The position numbers and the translations under genes were made by a program. A DNA stretch of 41,493 bases, from positions 1 to 41,493 of the forward strand of contig NZ_AUJI01000043.1 of assembly GCF_000424145.1 (NCBI RefSeq). The letters are read 5' to 3'. Source of the DNA: Butyrivibrio sp. AC2005. GTDB taxonomy: Bacteria; Bacillota; Clostridia; Lachnospirales; Lachnospiraceae. Shown here piece by piece: positions 26,311 through 35,235 of the stretch (its first letter is position 1; each line of letters begins with the position of its first letter). The notes beneath the pieces are model-generated. The model did no database searches. It was given only the letters and a program-made list of their open reading frames with translations, and was not told the origin of the DNA.

Positions 26311-28317
26311 ATGAGAGAAAATAATGAGTGTTCTTTGGACAATCAGGTTCGCTGCAAGGAATGGTTTTTTGACTATGTGGTTAATCAGAAACAGATGGTT
26401 GCAGCCATATTCTCAGCAAAAGACTTTAAGGTTGAGTTTTTGACGGAAAATGCTGAGGAAATTCTTGGAGTGTCAAGAGAGAGTATCCTGGAAGATGTCA
26501 GAAATCTGATACAGCTGGGAGTCACTGTGGAAGATATTAATCCACAAAAGGAAGATATGGTCAAAAAGCTGCCAGTAGGTGGAAAGATGGAAGCCGAAAC
26601 TCTTGAAGTAAAGAATCCTAAAACAGGTGAATCCAGGTTTTTCAGGGGAAGCATAAGTCATACCGATATGGATCAGAGTGACAGATTTTTGCTTGTGTGG
26701 GGGGACATTACAGAAGAAGTAAGACAGAGAAGGCAGATGCAGGAGATGATAGAGGTTGCAAATGCAGCAAATGCAGCTAAAACCAATTTTTTGGCAAATA
26801 TGTCCCATGATTTCCGTACTCCTATGAATGCAATAACAAACTTCAATCTCCTTATAGCCAAGAACTCGGATAATCCGCAGAAGGTAAGGGACTATACCCA
26901 TAAGATCGGACTTGCATGTCAAAATCTACTCTCTCTTCTCAATGATGTACTGGACATGAGTAAAATAGAGAGCGGAAAGGCAGAAATTAATCATGAGGAG
27001 TTTGCGCTTGGACTTTTGCTGGAAGAGGTTAATTCCGTTGTCGCTTTTCAGGCAAAGGCGAAGCAGATTGATTATCAGGTACATTCCGGCGGAATGCAGC
27101 AGGATATGTTTGTTGGTGATAAAAAGAGAATAAATGAGGTTCTTGTAAATATTCTGGGAAATGCAGTTAAATATACGCCTAACGGAGGTAAAGTAGACTT
27201 TACAGTAGACGAGGTTAGAAAAGATAGCGGGGATTTCTGGGATGTTCGTTTTACTGTGAAGGATAACGGAATAGGAATGAGCAGGGAATTCCAGCAAAGA
27301 ATGTTTGATGCCTTTTCAAGGGAAGAGAGAGCTGAAACCGCCGGGATTCAGGGAACAGGACTCGGAATGGCAATTGCTAAAAATCTTGTGCAAATGATGG
27401 GCGGAACTATATCAGTGGAATCTGAGGAAGGAAAGGGCTCGACATTTTATGTAACAATAAGACTCCAGGGGATAAAGCAGGACCAGGGAGATTTCTGGCA
27501 GAATCATGGAATTCACAGAATGCTTATAATCGATGATGATATGGCGGAATGTGAAAAGATTCAAACAGCTGTGAAAGATACTAATGTTGAGGTATTTTTC
27601 TGCACAAGCGGTTACAGGGCAATAAGACTGATTGAGGCAGGAGATGCCGATAACAGAGGGTTCGAGGTCATAATTCTCGGAATGCAGATAAGGAGCATAA
27701 GCTGTTTTGAACTTGCACGATTTATCAAGAATAAATCCCTTATGCCTAAACCGATTATTATTTTGCTGACAGATGACTGGGAAGAAATTGCGGAGGAAGC
27801 AAGAGATGCGGGAATATATGATTTTCTGCAGACACCTTTTTTCCTGTCTACGTTCCAGCAGCTAATGGAAGATATATTAAACAGAACCAGTATAAATAGT
27901 GATAAAAATAAAAAAATACTTGAGGGTATGCGTTTCCTTGCGGCTGAGGATAACGATATCAATGCGGATATACTTTGTGAGCTTATGAGTATGGAGGGGG
28001 CAAAGGTAGAGAGGGCAACTAACGGCCAGGAGGTTGTCGAAATGTTTGAAAGGGCAGAACCGGGTTACTATGATATGATCCTGCTGGATATTCATATGCC
28101 GGTAATGAATGGATATCAGGCAGCAGCTGCAATAAGAAAACTGGATAAAGAAGAAGCGAAAACAATACCGATAATTGCCATGACTGCAAATGCTTATGCG
28201 GATGATGTGCATAAGGCCATTGAATCCGGAATGAACGCTCATCTCTCGAAACCGATAGACATGAAGGCTGTGGAGACAACAATTATATCCTTAAAGACAA
28301 ATATGCAGTCGACATAA
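26311..28317 (+). CDS. Soluble PAS-containing hybrid histidine kinase with two receivers
   Basis: A 668-residue cytoplasmic kinase: PAS-like input (about 30-135), HisKA with H166 in NMSHDFRTPMNAI, HATPase (NILGNAVKYTPNGG, DNGIGMS, GTGLGMAIAKN), then two receivers. The first (about 403-520) keeps the acidic pocket DDD at 408-410. It has G457 where the phospho-acceptor Asp should be and T508 in place of the conserved Lys, so it is probably not phosphorylated. The second has a normal D593 in ILLDIHMPVMNGY and SKPID. Its kinase and last receiver closely resemble those of the upstream kinase (GMRFLAAEDN in both), pointing to tandem duplication. Confidence 0.9.
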   Translation: MRENNECSLDNQVRCKEWFFDYVVNQKQMVAAIFSAKDFKVEFLTENAEEILGVSRESILEDVRNLIQLGVTVEDINPQKEDMVKKLPVGGKMEAETLEVKNPKTGESRFFRGSISHTDMDQSDRFLLVWGDITEEVRQRRQMQEMIEVANAANAAKTNFLANMSHDFRTPMNAITNFNLLIAKNSDNPQKVRDYTHKIGLACQNLLSLLNDVLDMSKIESGKAEINHEEFALGLLLEEVNSVVAFQAKAKQIDYQVHSGGMQQDMFVGDKKRINEVLVNILGNAVKYTPNGGKVDFTVDEVRKDSGDFWDVRFTVKDNGIGMSREFQQRMFDAFSREERAETAGIQGTGLGMAIAKNLVQMMGGTISVESEEGKGSTFYVTIRLQGIKQDQGDFWQNHGIHRMLIIDDDMAECEKIQTAVKDTNVEVFFCTSGYRAIRLIEAGDADNRGFEVIILGMQIRSISCFELARFIKNKSLMPKPIIILLTDDWEEIAEEARDAGIYDFLQTPFFLSTFQQLMEDILNRTSINSDKNKKILEGMRFLAAEDNDINADILCELMSMEGAKVERATNGQEVVEMFERAEPGYYDMILLDIHMPVMNGYQAAAAIRKLDKEEAKTIPIIAMTANAYADDVHKAIESGMNAHLSKPIDMKAVETTIISLKTNMQST

Positions 28318-28388
28318 ATTAGTATAGATGATAAAATTACACTATTGTGATCGTAATAAATTAAGATAGTGGAGTAGAATGTAAAAAA

Positions 28389-29975
28389 ATGAAAAAAGCA
28401 GTAATCATTGGTGCAGGTCCGGCGGGACTTACAGCAGCATACGAGTTATTGGACAGATCTGAAGATATCGAAGTTGTTGTCCTTGAGGAGACAGAGAAAT
28501 TCGGTGGTATTTCCAGAACTGTTGAATATCACGGCAATAGAATGGACATGGGTGGACACAGATTCTTCTCCAAGGTACCCGAAGTAAACGAGTGGTGGGA
28601 TAAGATGCTGCCCAGACAGGGAAAGCCGTCATATGATGACATAGTACTGAAGCGTTCTTCATCCCTGGCAAGTGATGGTCCTGATCCTGAGATGGTGGAC
28701 AGAGTAATGCTCAGGAGAAATCGTATCTCACGAATTTTCTTTAACGGTAAGTTTTTTGATTATCCGATAACACTTAAGGTTGAGACCTTTACAAATATGG
28801 GACTCGGAACAACAATCGTAGCCGGATTCTCATATATAAAGGCAATGATCTTTAAGCGTAAGGAAAATTCACTTGAAGATTTTTATGTAAATCGTTTTGG
28901 TAAGAAGCTTTATTCCATGTTCTTTGAACACTATACTGCTAATCTTTGGGGAAGACATCCCTCAGAGATAGATCCCAGCTGGGGAGCTCAGAGAGTTAAG
29001 GGCGTTTCGATCATGGCAGTGCTTGCCAATGCTTTTAAGAAAAAGAGTGGCAAGACAGGTGGAAAGGTTGAAACATCTCTTATTGAAGAGTTCAGCTATC
29101 CCAAGCTTGGTCCCGGACAGCTTTGGGATGTAACAGCTTCCGAGATTGAGAAGAAAGGTGGCACGATTATCACAGGTGCCAGGGTTGTTAAGATCAACAA
29201 GGCTGGTGATCATCTTACAGGCGTTACCTATGAGAAGGATGGTAAGAGTGTTACTCTCGAGGGTGACTATATTATCAGCTCAATGCCGATAAAGGATCTT
29301 GTTGCAGGAATGAATGATGTTCCCGCAGATCCTGCAAGAATTGCAGCAGGTCTTCCTTACAGAGATTACATGACACTTGGTGTTCTTATTCCTCATCTTA
29401 ATCTTGAGAATAAGACTAAGGTTAAGACTATTGGTAATATTGTTCCGGATAACTGGGTTTATGTACATGACCGCAATGTATCAATGGGACGTTTCCAGAT
29501 TTATAATAACTGGTCTCCTTACCTTGTTAAGGATATCGACCACACTGTATGGATGGGCCTTGAGTACTTCTGTAACGAGGGTGATTCCATGTGGAGTATG
29601 TCCGATGATGAGTTTGCCAAGATGGCAATCAAGGAGATGGTAAAGATCAACCTTATTGATGAGGAGAAGGAAGTGCTTGATTATCACGTAGAGCGTGTTA
29701 AGAAGGCATACCCTGCTTACTTTGATACATATGATGAGATGGACAAGCTGGTTGATTATCTTAACAGCATAGACAATCTTTTCTGTGTTGGAAGAAATGG
29801 TCAGCACAGATATAATAACATTGATCACTCAATGTGTACTTCTTTTGAAACAGTTAAAAACATCCTTAGCGGTACACGTGACAGAAGCAATATCTGGAGC
29901 GTTAATACTGAGAAGGAATATCATGAATCCACAGAGGAGAAGAGTCCTGAGGATGAAGAGATAGAGATAGACTGA
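28389..29975 (+). CDS. FAD-dependent oxidoreductase, amine-oxidase/UDP-galactopyranose-mutase-like fold
   Basis: A 528-residue flavoprotein starting with the dinucleotide-binding motif [36 protein letters not shown] follows, as in the amine oxidase and protoporphyrinogen-oxidase-like superfamily, and [18 protein letters not shown] closes the FAD site. Similar proteins often occur in polysaccharide clusters, sometimes labelled UDP-galactopyranose mutase-like, but the reaction here is unknown. The tail is acidic. A GGAG motif lies 14 nt before the ATG, rather far. A strong terminator follows. Confidence 0.78.
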   Translation: MKKAVIIGAGPAGLTAAYELLDRSEDIEVVVLEETEKFGGISRTVEYHGNRMDMGGHRFFSKVPEVNEWWDKMLPRQGKPSYDDIVLKRSSSLASDGPDPEMVDRVMLRRNRISRIFFNGKFFDYPITLKVETFTNMGLGTTIVAGFSYIKAMIFKRKENSLEDFYVNRFGKKLYSMFFEHYTANLWGRHPSEIDPSWGAQRVKGVSIMAVLANAFKKKSGKTGGKVETSLIEEFSYPKLGPGQLWDVTASEIEKKGGTIITGARVVKINKAGDHLTGVTYEKDGKSVTLEGDYIISSMPIKDLVAGMNDVPADPARIAAGLPYRDYMTLGVLIPHLNLENKTKVKTIGNIVPDNWVYVHDRNVSMGRFQIYNNWSPYLVKDIDHTVWMGLEYFCNEGDSMWSMSDDEFAKMAIKEMVKINLIDEEKEVLDYHVERVKKAYPAYFDTYDEMDKLVDYLNSIDNLFCVGRNGQHRYNNIDHSMCTSFETVKNILSGTRDRSNIWSVNTEKEYHESTEEKSPEDEEIEID

Positions 29976-29982
29976 TTTTTAT

Positions 29983-30015
29983 AAGGGCGCCAATTTTTGT
30001 ATTGGCGCCCTTTTT
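29983..30015 (+). terminator. Strong intrinsic terminator after the FAD oxidoreductase
   Basis: AAGGGCGCCAAT (29983-29994) pairs perfectly with ATTGGCGCCCTT (30001-30012) over a 6-nt loop. The T-tract runs 30011-30015. Confidence 0.9.
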
Positions 30016-30052
30016 AAAAAATAAAAAACCATGAGGGTATAGGAGGTATAAC

Positions 30053-31249
30053 ATGATCAACTACAAAAAGATTACAGAGGATACATATTGGATTGGAGGA
30101 AGCGACAGAAGACTTTCCAGATTTGAGAATATTTTCCCAATCGAGAATGGAGTTTCTTATAACAGTTATGCAATTATCGATGAGAAAACAGCTATCTTTG
30201 ATACAGCAGATATCTCTATATCCGATCAGTATCTTGAGAATCTGAAAGGAGTACTTGGGGAAAAGAAGCCGGATTATCTTGTGATAAACCACATGGAGCC
30301 GGACCATTGTTCTCAGATTGCGACCGTAGTTGCTATGTATCCGGAAATAACACTTGTAGGAAATGCCAAGACCTTTACTTTTCTTTCACAGTTTTTCCCG
30401 GAGCTCAATGAACAGAGAAAGATTACGGTAGCAGAAGGTGATACCTTAGAGCTTGGAAAGCATACTCTCAGCTTTGTAATGGCACCTATGGTACACTGGC
30501 CGGAAGCTATGTTTACATTTGATACAGCTACAGGCGCATTATTCAGCGCAGATGCATTTGGTACTTTCGGGGCTATTGATGCAGGTATCTTTGCTGATGA
30601 ATATGATTTTGAGAAAAAATTTCTTGATGATGCAAGAAGATATTATGCTAATATAGTTGGCAAGTATGGCATGCAGGTTCAGGCAGTGCTTAAGAAGGCA
30701 GCAGGTCTTGATATCAGGATGATCTGCCCTCTCCATGGTCCTGTATGGAGAGAAAACATCGCATGGTTTATCGATAAATATCAGAAGTGGAGTACATATA
30801 CTCCCGAGGATGAAGATATTCTGGTCATTTACGGAAGCCTGTACGGTCACACAGAGAGCGCTGCACAGAAGGCAGCAGCTATGATCCGTGAAAAGAGCGG
30901 AAAATCCGTAAGCGTATACGATGTATCTCAGACACATGTGTCAGTTCTTACATCAGAGGTATGGCGCTGCGGTAAAATTGTGCTGTTTTGTCCCACATAT
31001 AACAATGGAATATACACGCCAATGGAGAATTTCCTATCTGATTGCATAGCACTTACGGTTCAGAACAGGACTTTTGCGCTTGCACAGAACGGAACCTGGG
31101 CACCTGCTTCCGGAAAGCTTATGACTGAGAAGCTTCAGTGCCTTAAAAACGTGAAAATTGTGGAGCCAATGCTCACAATTAAGAGTGCACTTCATGAGAC
31201 AGATGAGCAGGAGCTTGAAGCTTTTGTAAATGCTGTCGTTGAAGCATAA
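30053..31249 (+). CDS. Flavodiiron protein (FprA-type oxygen/nitric oxide reductase)
   Basis: A 398-residue two-domain protein. The N-terminal metallo-beta-lactamase-like half carries the diiron ligands: H80, E82, D84 and H85 (NHMEPDHCS), H148, D167 (SADAFG) and H228 (LHGPVW). The C-terminal flavodoxin domain has the FMN loop IVIYGSLYGHTESA and a PTYNNG-type loop. Flavodiiron proteins reduce O2 to water or NO to N2O, protecting strict anaerobes. The ribosome site is AGGAGG. No rubredoxin gene is nearby. The start lies only 38 nt after a strong terminator, and no clear promoter is seen in the gap. Confidence 0.93.
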   Translation: MINYKKITEDTYWIGGSDRRLSRFENIFPIENGVSYNSYAIIDEKTAIFDTADISISDQYLENLKGVLGEKKPDYLVINHMEPDHCSQIATVVAMYPEITLVGNAKTFTFLSQFFPELNEQRKITVAEGDTLELGKHTLSFVMAPMVHWPEAMFTFDTATGALFSADAFGTFGAIDAGIFADEYDFEKKFLDDARRYYANIVGKYGMQVQAVLKKAAGLDIRMICPLHGPVWRENIAWFIDKYQKWSTYTPEDEDILVIYGSLYGHTESAAQKAAAMIREKSGKSVSVYDVSQTHVSVLTSEVWRCGKIVLFCPTYNNGIYTPMENFLSDCIALTVQNRTFALAQNGTWAPASGKLMTEKLQCLKNVKIVEPMLTIKSALHETDEQELEAFVNAVVEA

Positions 31250-31320
31250 ATAATAATAATTTTAAAGTCCTTCACGTATACAGCCTATAAGGGGCTGATA
31301 TAAGGAGGCAAGGAGGAGTA

Positions 31321-32400
31321 ATGAAAGAATTTTTGAAAAGAAAGAATATCGTAATCTCCGGCAAGAGATATGGTATCGAAGCACTGTCCGCAATGGCGCA
31401 GGGATTGTTTGCGTCGCTCCTGATAGGAACGATTCTGAACACAATCGGTACTCAGTTGGGGCTCGCATGGCTTTCAGAGATTGGAAAGTATGCTTCATCA
31501 ATGAGCGGAGCAGCCATGGCAGTAGCAATAGGCTACGCACTTCAGGCACCACCACTTGTATTGTTTTCGCTTGCCACAGTCGGATATGCAGCTAATGCCC
31601 TTGGAAGTACAACTCTTTCAGGCGGAGCAGGGGCAGGCGGACCGCTTGCAGTTCTTTTCATAGCTATAATAGCTGCTGAGTGCGGAAAAGCTGTATCAAA
31701 GGAGACCAAGGTAGATATTCTTGTGACTCCTATTGTTACAATTCTGGTGGGAGTAGGACTTGCCAGTCTTATAGCTCCGGCTATCGGTACAGCGGCTTCT
31801 TCAGTAGGAGGAGTAGTAATGTGGGCAACCGAACAGCAGCCATTCCTCATGGGAATTATTGTTTCTGTTGTGGTTGGTATTGCACTTACCCTTCCGATTT
31901 CATCAGCTGCAATATGTGCAGCTCTTGGGCTTACAGGTCTTGCAGGCGGAGCTGCGGTAGCAGGATGCTGTGCTCAGATGGTTGGTTTTGCATTTATGTC
32001 CTTCAAGGAGAATAAGTGGGGAGGTCTTATTTCACAGGGAATCGGAACTTCCATGCTTCAGATGGGAAATATTGTTAAGAACCCTAAAATCTGGATTGCA
32101 CCTATACTTACAAGTGCTATTACCGGTCCTGTTGCAACCTGTATTTTTAAGCTTCAGATGAATGATCCTGCAAGTGCAGTTGCGTCGGGTATGGGAACCT
32201 GCGGACTTGTAGGTCAGATAGGTGTCTACGCAGGATGGGTTAATGATGTTGCTACGGGTGCCAAGGCAGGAATTACAGCATTTGACTGGATAGGACTTGT
32301 GCTTATATGCTTTATTCTTCCCGCGGTACTTACAACTGTATTTGGAGCAGTTTTCCGTAAAATGGGATGGATAAAGGAAGGCGATCTCAAGCTTTCATAA
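31321..32400 (+). CDS. PfoR/PTS_EIIC_2-like integral membrane protein
   Basis: A 359-residue, very hydrophobic protein with about 8-10 helices and Gly/Ala-rich segments. GYALQAPPLVLFS, SGGAGAGGPLAVL and LPISSAAICAALGLTGLAGGAA fit the PTS_EIIC_2 family (PF13303), which includes the clostridial PfoR protein. There is no EIIA or EIIB part and no phosphorylation site, so it is not a complete phosphotransferase permease. Solute and function are unknown. Two GGAGG sites precede the ATG (about 31302 and 31312). It lies 71 nt after the flavodiiron gene, and a short CAGCC/GGCTG hairpin is in the gap. Confidence 0.75.
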   Translation: MKEFLKRKNIVISGKRYGIEALSAMAQGLFASLLIGTILNTIGTQLGLAWLSEIGKYASSMSGAAMAVAIGYALQAPPLVLFSLATVGYAANALGSTTLSGGAGAGGPLAVLFIAIIAAECGKAVSKETKVDILVTPIVTILVGVGLASLIAPAIGTAASSVGGVVMWATEQQPFLMGIIVSVVVGIALTLPISSAAICAALGLTGLAGGAAVAGCCAQMVGFAFMSFKENKWGGLISQGIGTSMLQMGNIVKNPKIWIAPILTSAITGPVATCIFKLQMNDPASAVASGMGTCGLVGQIGVYAGWVNDVATGAKAGITAFDWIGLVLICFILPAVLTTVFGAVFRKMGWIKEGDLKLS

Positions 32401-32428
32401 TAATGTAATGACAGATATACGCATCATT

Positions 32429-32458
32429 TTGATAAAAATAGCATGTTTTTTGTATAAA
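32429..32458 (+). promoter_or_regulatory. Promoter of the GH5 gene
   Basis: TTGATA (32429-32434), an 18-nt spacer and TATAAA (32453-32458) lie about 75 nt upstream of the GH5 ATG. Confidence 0.6.
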
Positions 32459-32532
32459 AGGTTATACCATGAGTATTAGAATTAGTGACTGCAGTAATTG
32501 AGCATTGCAACCAGCTAAGGAGGACAAAAAAT

Positions 32533-33561
32533 ATGAAGCAGTTTCCGGGATTTTCACACGGAATAAATCTTGGTGGATGGTTGTCACAATGTGACCATAC
32601 CAAGGAACGCTATGATAATTTTATTAAAGAGAGCGATATAGAAAAGATTAAATCATGGGGGCTCGATCATATACGAATCCCCATCGATTATGATCTTGTT
32701 GAAGATACAGATGGTACATATAAGGAAGAGGGTTTTGCATACATACAGAAGGCTCTTGACTGGACTGAAAAGTATGGCCTTAATACCGTTCTTGATCTTC
32801 ATAAAACTTTCGGTTACAGCTTTGACAGCGGTGAGCAGGAAGCGGGATTCTTTGAGAATGAGAAATACCAGGAACGTTTTTACAAACTGTGGGAGCAGTT
32901 CGCTAAGCGTTTTGGAAAATATGAGAACAGGGTCGCTTTTGAGATCCTGAATGAAGTTACAAAGAAGGAGTACTGTGACGCCTGGAATCGTATTTCTACT
33001 GAGTGCATAAAGCGAATCAGAGCCTATGCACCGACAATTAAGATTCTTCTCGGAGGCTATTATAACAACAGTATTGTTGCTTTAAAGGATCTGTGTGCTC
33101 CTTATGATGAAAATGTAGTTTACAACTTCCATTGCTATGAGCCCCTTATTTTTACACATCAGGGTGCAGCATGGATTGAGACTATGGATACAGAATTCCG
33201 CATGGCATTCGACTCCACTTATCGTCAGTATGATGAGAATGCATTTGCACAGCTTGGTAACAGACCTGAGGAATTAAAGGTAGATAATCCGGATAAGAAG
33301 CTTGGAATCGAGTATTTCGAGCAGTATATGGAGGAAGCTGTAAGGGTAGCAGAGGAGAGAAACGTAGCTCTTTACTGCGGAGAATATGGTGTTATTGAAA
33401 AGGCCACTCCTGAGGATGCCCTCAAATGGTATACAGCCATCGGAACCTGCTTCAACAAGTACAATATCGGTCGTGCTTCCTGGAGCTACAAGGAAATGGA
33501 TTTTGGCCTTGTGGATTCACGCATGGATGGCGTAAGAGATGAAATACTTAAAATGATGTAA
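32533..33561 (+). CDS. Cytoplasmic GH5-family glycoside hydrolase
   Basis: A 342-residue clan A glycosidase of the GH5 type. HGINLGGWLSQ and LDHIRIPIDY are near the N-terminus, acid/base E141 is in FEILNEV, NFHCYEP is at 199-204, and nucleophile E284 is in YCGEYGV. The family hydrolyses beta-1,4- or beta-1,3-glucans and mannans. Without a signal peptide it probably acts on imported oligosaccharides. The ATG at 32533 is chosen because AAGGAGGAC precedes it. An in-frame GTG at 32485 would add 16 unlikely residues. It has its own promoter and terminator, so it appears to be a single-gene unit. Confidence 0.87.
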   Translation: MKQFPGFSHGINLGGWLSQCDHTKERYDNFIKESDIEKIKSWGLDHIRIPIDYDLVEDTDGTYKEEGFAYIQKALDWTEKYGLNTVLDLHKTFGYSFDSGEQEAGFFENEKYQERFYKLWEQFAKRFGKYENRVAFEILNEVTKKEYCDAWNRISTECIKRIRAYAPTIKILLGGYYNNSIVALKDLCAPYDENVVYNFHCYEPLIFTHQGAAWIETMDTEFRMAFDSTYRQYDENAFAQLGNRPEELKVDNPDKKLGIEYFEQYMEEAVRVAEERNVALYCGEYGVIEKATPEDALKWYTAIGTCFNKYNIGRASWSYKEMDFGLVDSRMDGVRDEILKMM

Positions 33562-33564
33562 TAA

Positions 33565-33601
33565 AAAAGGAGCGCAACATTCGGGATGTTGCGCTCCTTT
33601 T
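33565..33601. terminator. Bidirectional terminator between GH5 and tRNA-Pro
   Basis: A 16-bp stem with core GGAGCGCAACAT paired to ATGTTGCGCTCC and loop TCGGG ends GH5 transcription on the plus strand. On the minus strand it is followed by TTTTTT (33563-33568), so it also serves tRNA-Pro. Confidence 0.9.
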
Positions 33602-33609
33602 AAAATTAG

Positions 33610-33683
33610 TCGGAATGACAGGATTTGAACCTGCGGCCTCTGCGTCCCGAACGCAGCGCTCTACCAAACTGAGCCACATTCCG
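33610..33683 (-). tRNA. tRNA-Pro (anticodon CGG)
   Basis: The minus strand folds as a cloverleaf: acceptor CGGAATG/CATTCCG, D arm GCTC...GAGC, anticodon arm CTGCG-TTCGGGA-CGCAG, and T arm GCAGG-TTCAAAT-CCTGT. The loop gives anticodon CGG, reading CCG. The discriminator is A, and the CCA end is not encoded, so CCA-adding enzyme is required. Confidence 0.97.
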
Positions 33684-33694
33684 ATATATGTAAA

Positions 33695-33759
33695 GCAAAA
33701 GTCGCAAGAAGACTTTTGCAGCACACATGATGATACAATAAATATAAGGCTTTTGTCAA
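33695..33759 (-). promoter_or_regulatory. tRNA-Pro promoter and 5' leader hairpin
   Basis: On the minus strand TTGACA (33754-33759), 18 nt and TATCAT (33730-33735) form a good promoter. It uses the same hexamers and spacing as the proS promoter. The inferred transcript begins right at a perfect 9-bp hairpin, GCAAAAGTC/GACTTTTGC (33695-33719), that ends 11 nt before the mature tRNA 5' end. Confidence 0.65.
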
Positions 33760-33772
33760 TAGCTTTACATAT

Positions 33773-35110
33773 TTACAGATAGTTTTTTATTTCTTTATAA
33801 AGTCCCTTTCTGAAAATAAACAGTGCGATAGCTGTTGTTATAACGTCTGCTATGGCCTGTGACATGATTACTCCCTCCATTTTCAGAAGGGATGAGAGCA
33901 TGATGATAACGGGCAGGTAAACGATTCCCTGGCGGCAGGCAGAGAGTAAAAATGCGCTGACACCTTTTCCGGTGGACTGGAAGGTGCATATGAAAATGAG
34001 GCAGATGCCCATTAGCGGCATTCCTAAAAGCTGGAAGCGAAGCATATGTACACCGAGGTTAACAAGGCTTTCATCCTTAAGGAATCCGGATACGATGGGA
34101 TTTGCCAGGACAGAAAGTACAGCTAATAGAAAGGCAGCCGTTCCGGCGGTTACGGTTATGCCAAAACGCATGGTGCTTTTAAGTCTTTTCATATTGTGGG
34201 CACCATAGTTGTAGCCGATAAGTGGCTGACCGCCAAAAGAGAGGCCTACAATTACAAGAACAGCAATATTTACTATTTTCAAAACAATTCCCATTACTGC
34301 GATATTGTCGTTACCATAGGGCTGCAGATAGCGGTTGGTGACTGTTATTCCGATGGTCTGCATAAGGTTGGTGATGCTGGAGGGAAGACCAATAAGCAGT
34401 ATCTCGTTGAGGGAGGACATGTTCATGTTGAAATTGGAAGGAGCAAGAGAAAATACCTTGCTTTTTTTGGCAATAAAATACACAAAGAAGCCGCAGGTTG
34501 TGATATAGCCTATTATGGTTGCCATGGCAGCACCGGCAGCACCAAAGCCCAGGGTGAAGATAAAAATAGGGTCCAGAATAATGTTTACGATTGTTCCGAT
34601 AACAGAACCAATCATGGATGTGAGTGCAGCGCCCTCTGTTCTTAACAGGTTGGAGGGAACCAGTGAAAAAATTATAAAGGTAGATCCCAGAATGAGCCAG
34701 GTGTAATACTGTGAAGCGTAGTTGTAGGTCTGTTCAGTAGCACCCAGAACATAAAGGATGTTCTTTTTGAAAACAAGCATCAGGACAGAGAATACTATGC
34801 CAACAAAGATTGCGCTGTAAAAGCATAAAGTACTCTTTTTGGATGAATCCTCAATTTCTCCTGCGCCGAGAAGCCTTGAGATTACAGAGCTTCCGCCTAT
34901 TCCGAATATATCTCCTATAGCAAGGAGAAGTGTGAATAAGGGTGCACACAATGAAATACCTGCGATTAAGTCTGTATTTCCGGTGAGTGCAATGAAATAT
35001 GTATCCACAAGATTGTAGATAAGAGTTACGATCATTCCCATTACAACAGGAAGAGCCATTTTCATGTATGCCTTGGGAATTGGTGCTTTTTCAAATAATT
35101 CGTTTTCCAT
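33773..35110 (-). CDS. MATE-family multidrug/cation antiporter
   Basis: A 445-residue, 12-helix transporter. MATE features include MALPVVMGMIVTLIYNLVDTYFI at the N-terminus, GIGGSSVISRLLGAG, SNLLRTEG, INIILDP-like VNIILDPIFIF, and GGQPLIGYNYGA opening the second half. MATE proteins export drugs or metabolites in exchange for Na+ or H+. The ATG has a GAGG site. The gene has its own promoter and a 120-nt leader that ends in a terminator hairpin before the ribosome site, so expression is probably ligand-controlled. The DinF/MepA-like subgroup is likely but unproven. Confidence 0.92.
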   Translation of the reverse strand: MENELFEKAPIPKAYMKMALPVVMGMIVTLIYNLVDTYFIALTGNTDLIAGISLCAPLFTLLLAIGDIFGIGGSSVISRLLGAGEIEDSSKKSTLCFYSAIFVGIVFSVLMLVFKKNILYVLGATEQTYNYASQYYTWLILGSTFIIFSLVPSNLLRTEGAALTSMIGSVIGTIVNIILDPIFIFTLGFGAAGAAMATIIGYITTCGFFVYFIAKKSKVFSLAPSNFNMNMSSLNEILLIGLPSSITNLMQTIGITVTNRYLQPYGNDNIAVMGIVLKIVNIAVLVIVGLSFGGQPLIGYNYGAHNMKRLKSTMRFGITVTAGTAAFLLAVLSVLANPIVSGFLKDESLVNLGVHMLRFQLLGMPLMGICLIFICTFQSTGKGVSAFLLSACRQGIVYLPVIIMLSSLLKMEGVIMSQAIADVITTAIALFIFRKGLYKEIKNYL

Positions 35111-35147
35111 GTTTACCTCGTGTATAAAATGTTATTTTTTCTCAAAT

Positions 35148-35230
35148 AAAAAACCACAACCTGAAAGCAGGATTGTGGATGTCCGAACCGTGGCTGTTAT
35201 ATAACTGCCCTACTATAATCATTCAACTTT
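35148..35230 (-). promoter_or_regulatory. Attenuator leader of the MATE gene, candidate riboswitch
   Basis: Read on the minus strand, the leader has a hairpin GGC-A-GTT-ATAT-AAC-A-GCC (35192-35209), a conserved-looking segment ACGGTTCGGACATCC (35177-35191), and then a terminator. In that terminator CCACAA-T-CCTG pairs with CAGG-TTGTGG (35154-35178), and TTTTTT follows (35148-35153). An exclusive alternative exists: AGTAGG (35209-35214) can pair with CCTGCT (35166-35171), enclosing the hairpin and breaking the terminator stem. MATE genes in Clostridia are the known setting of guanidine-IV (mepA) riboswitches. I cannot confirm that class by eye. Confidence 0.6.
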
Positions 35231-35235
35231 AAAAG

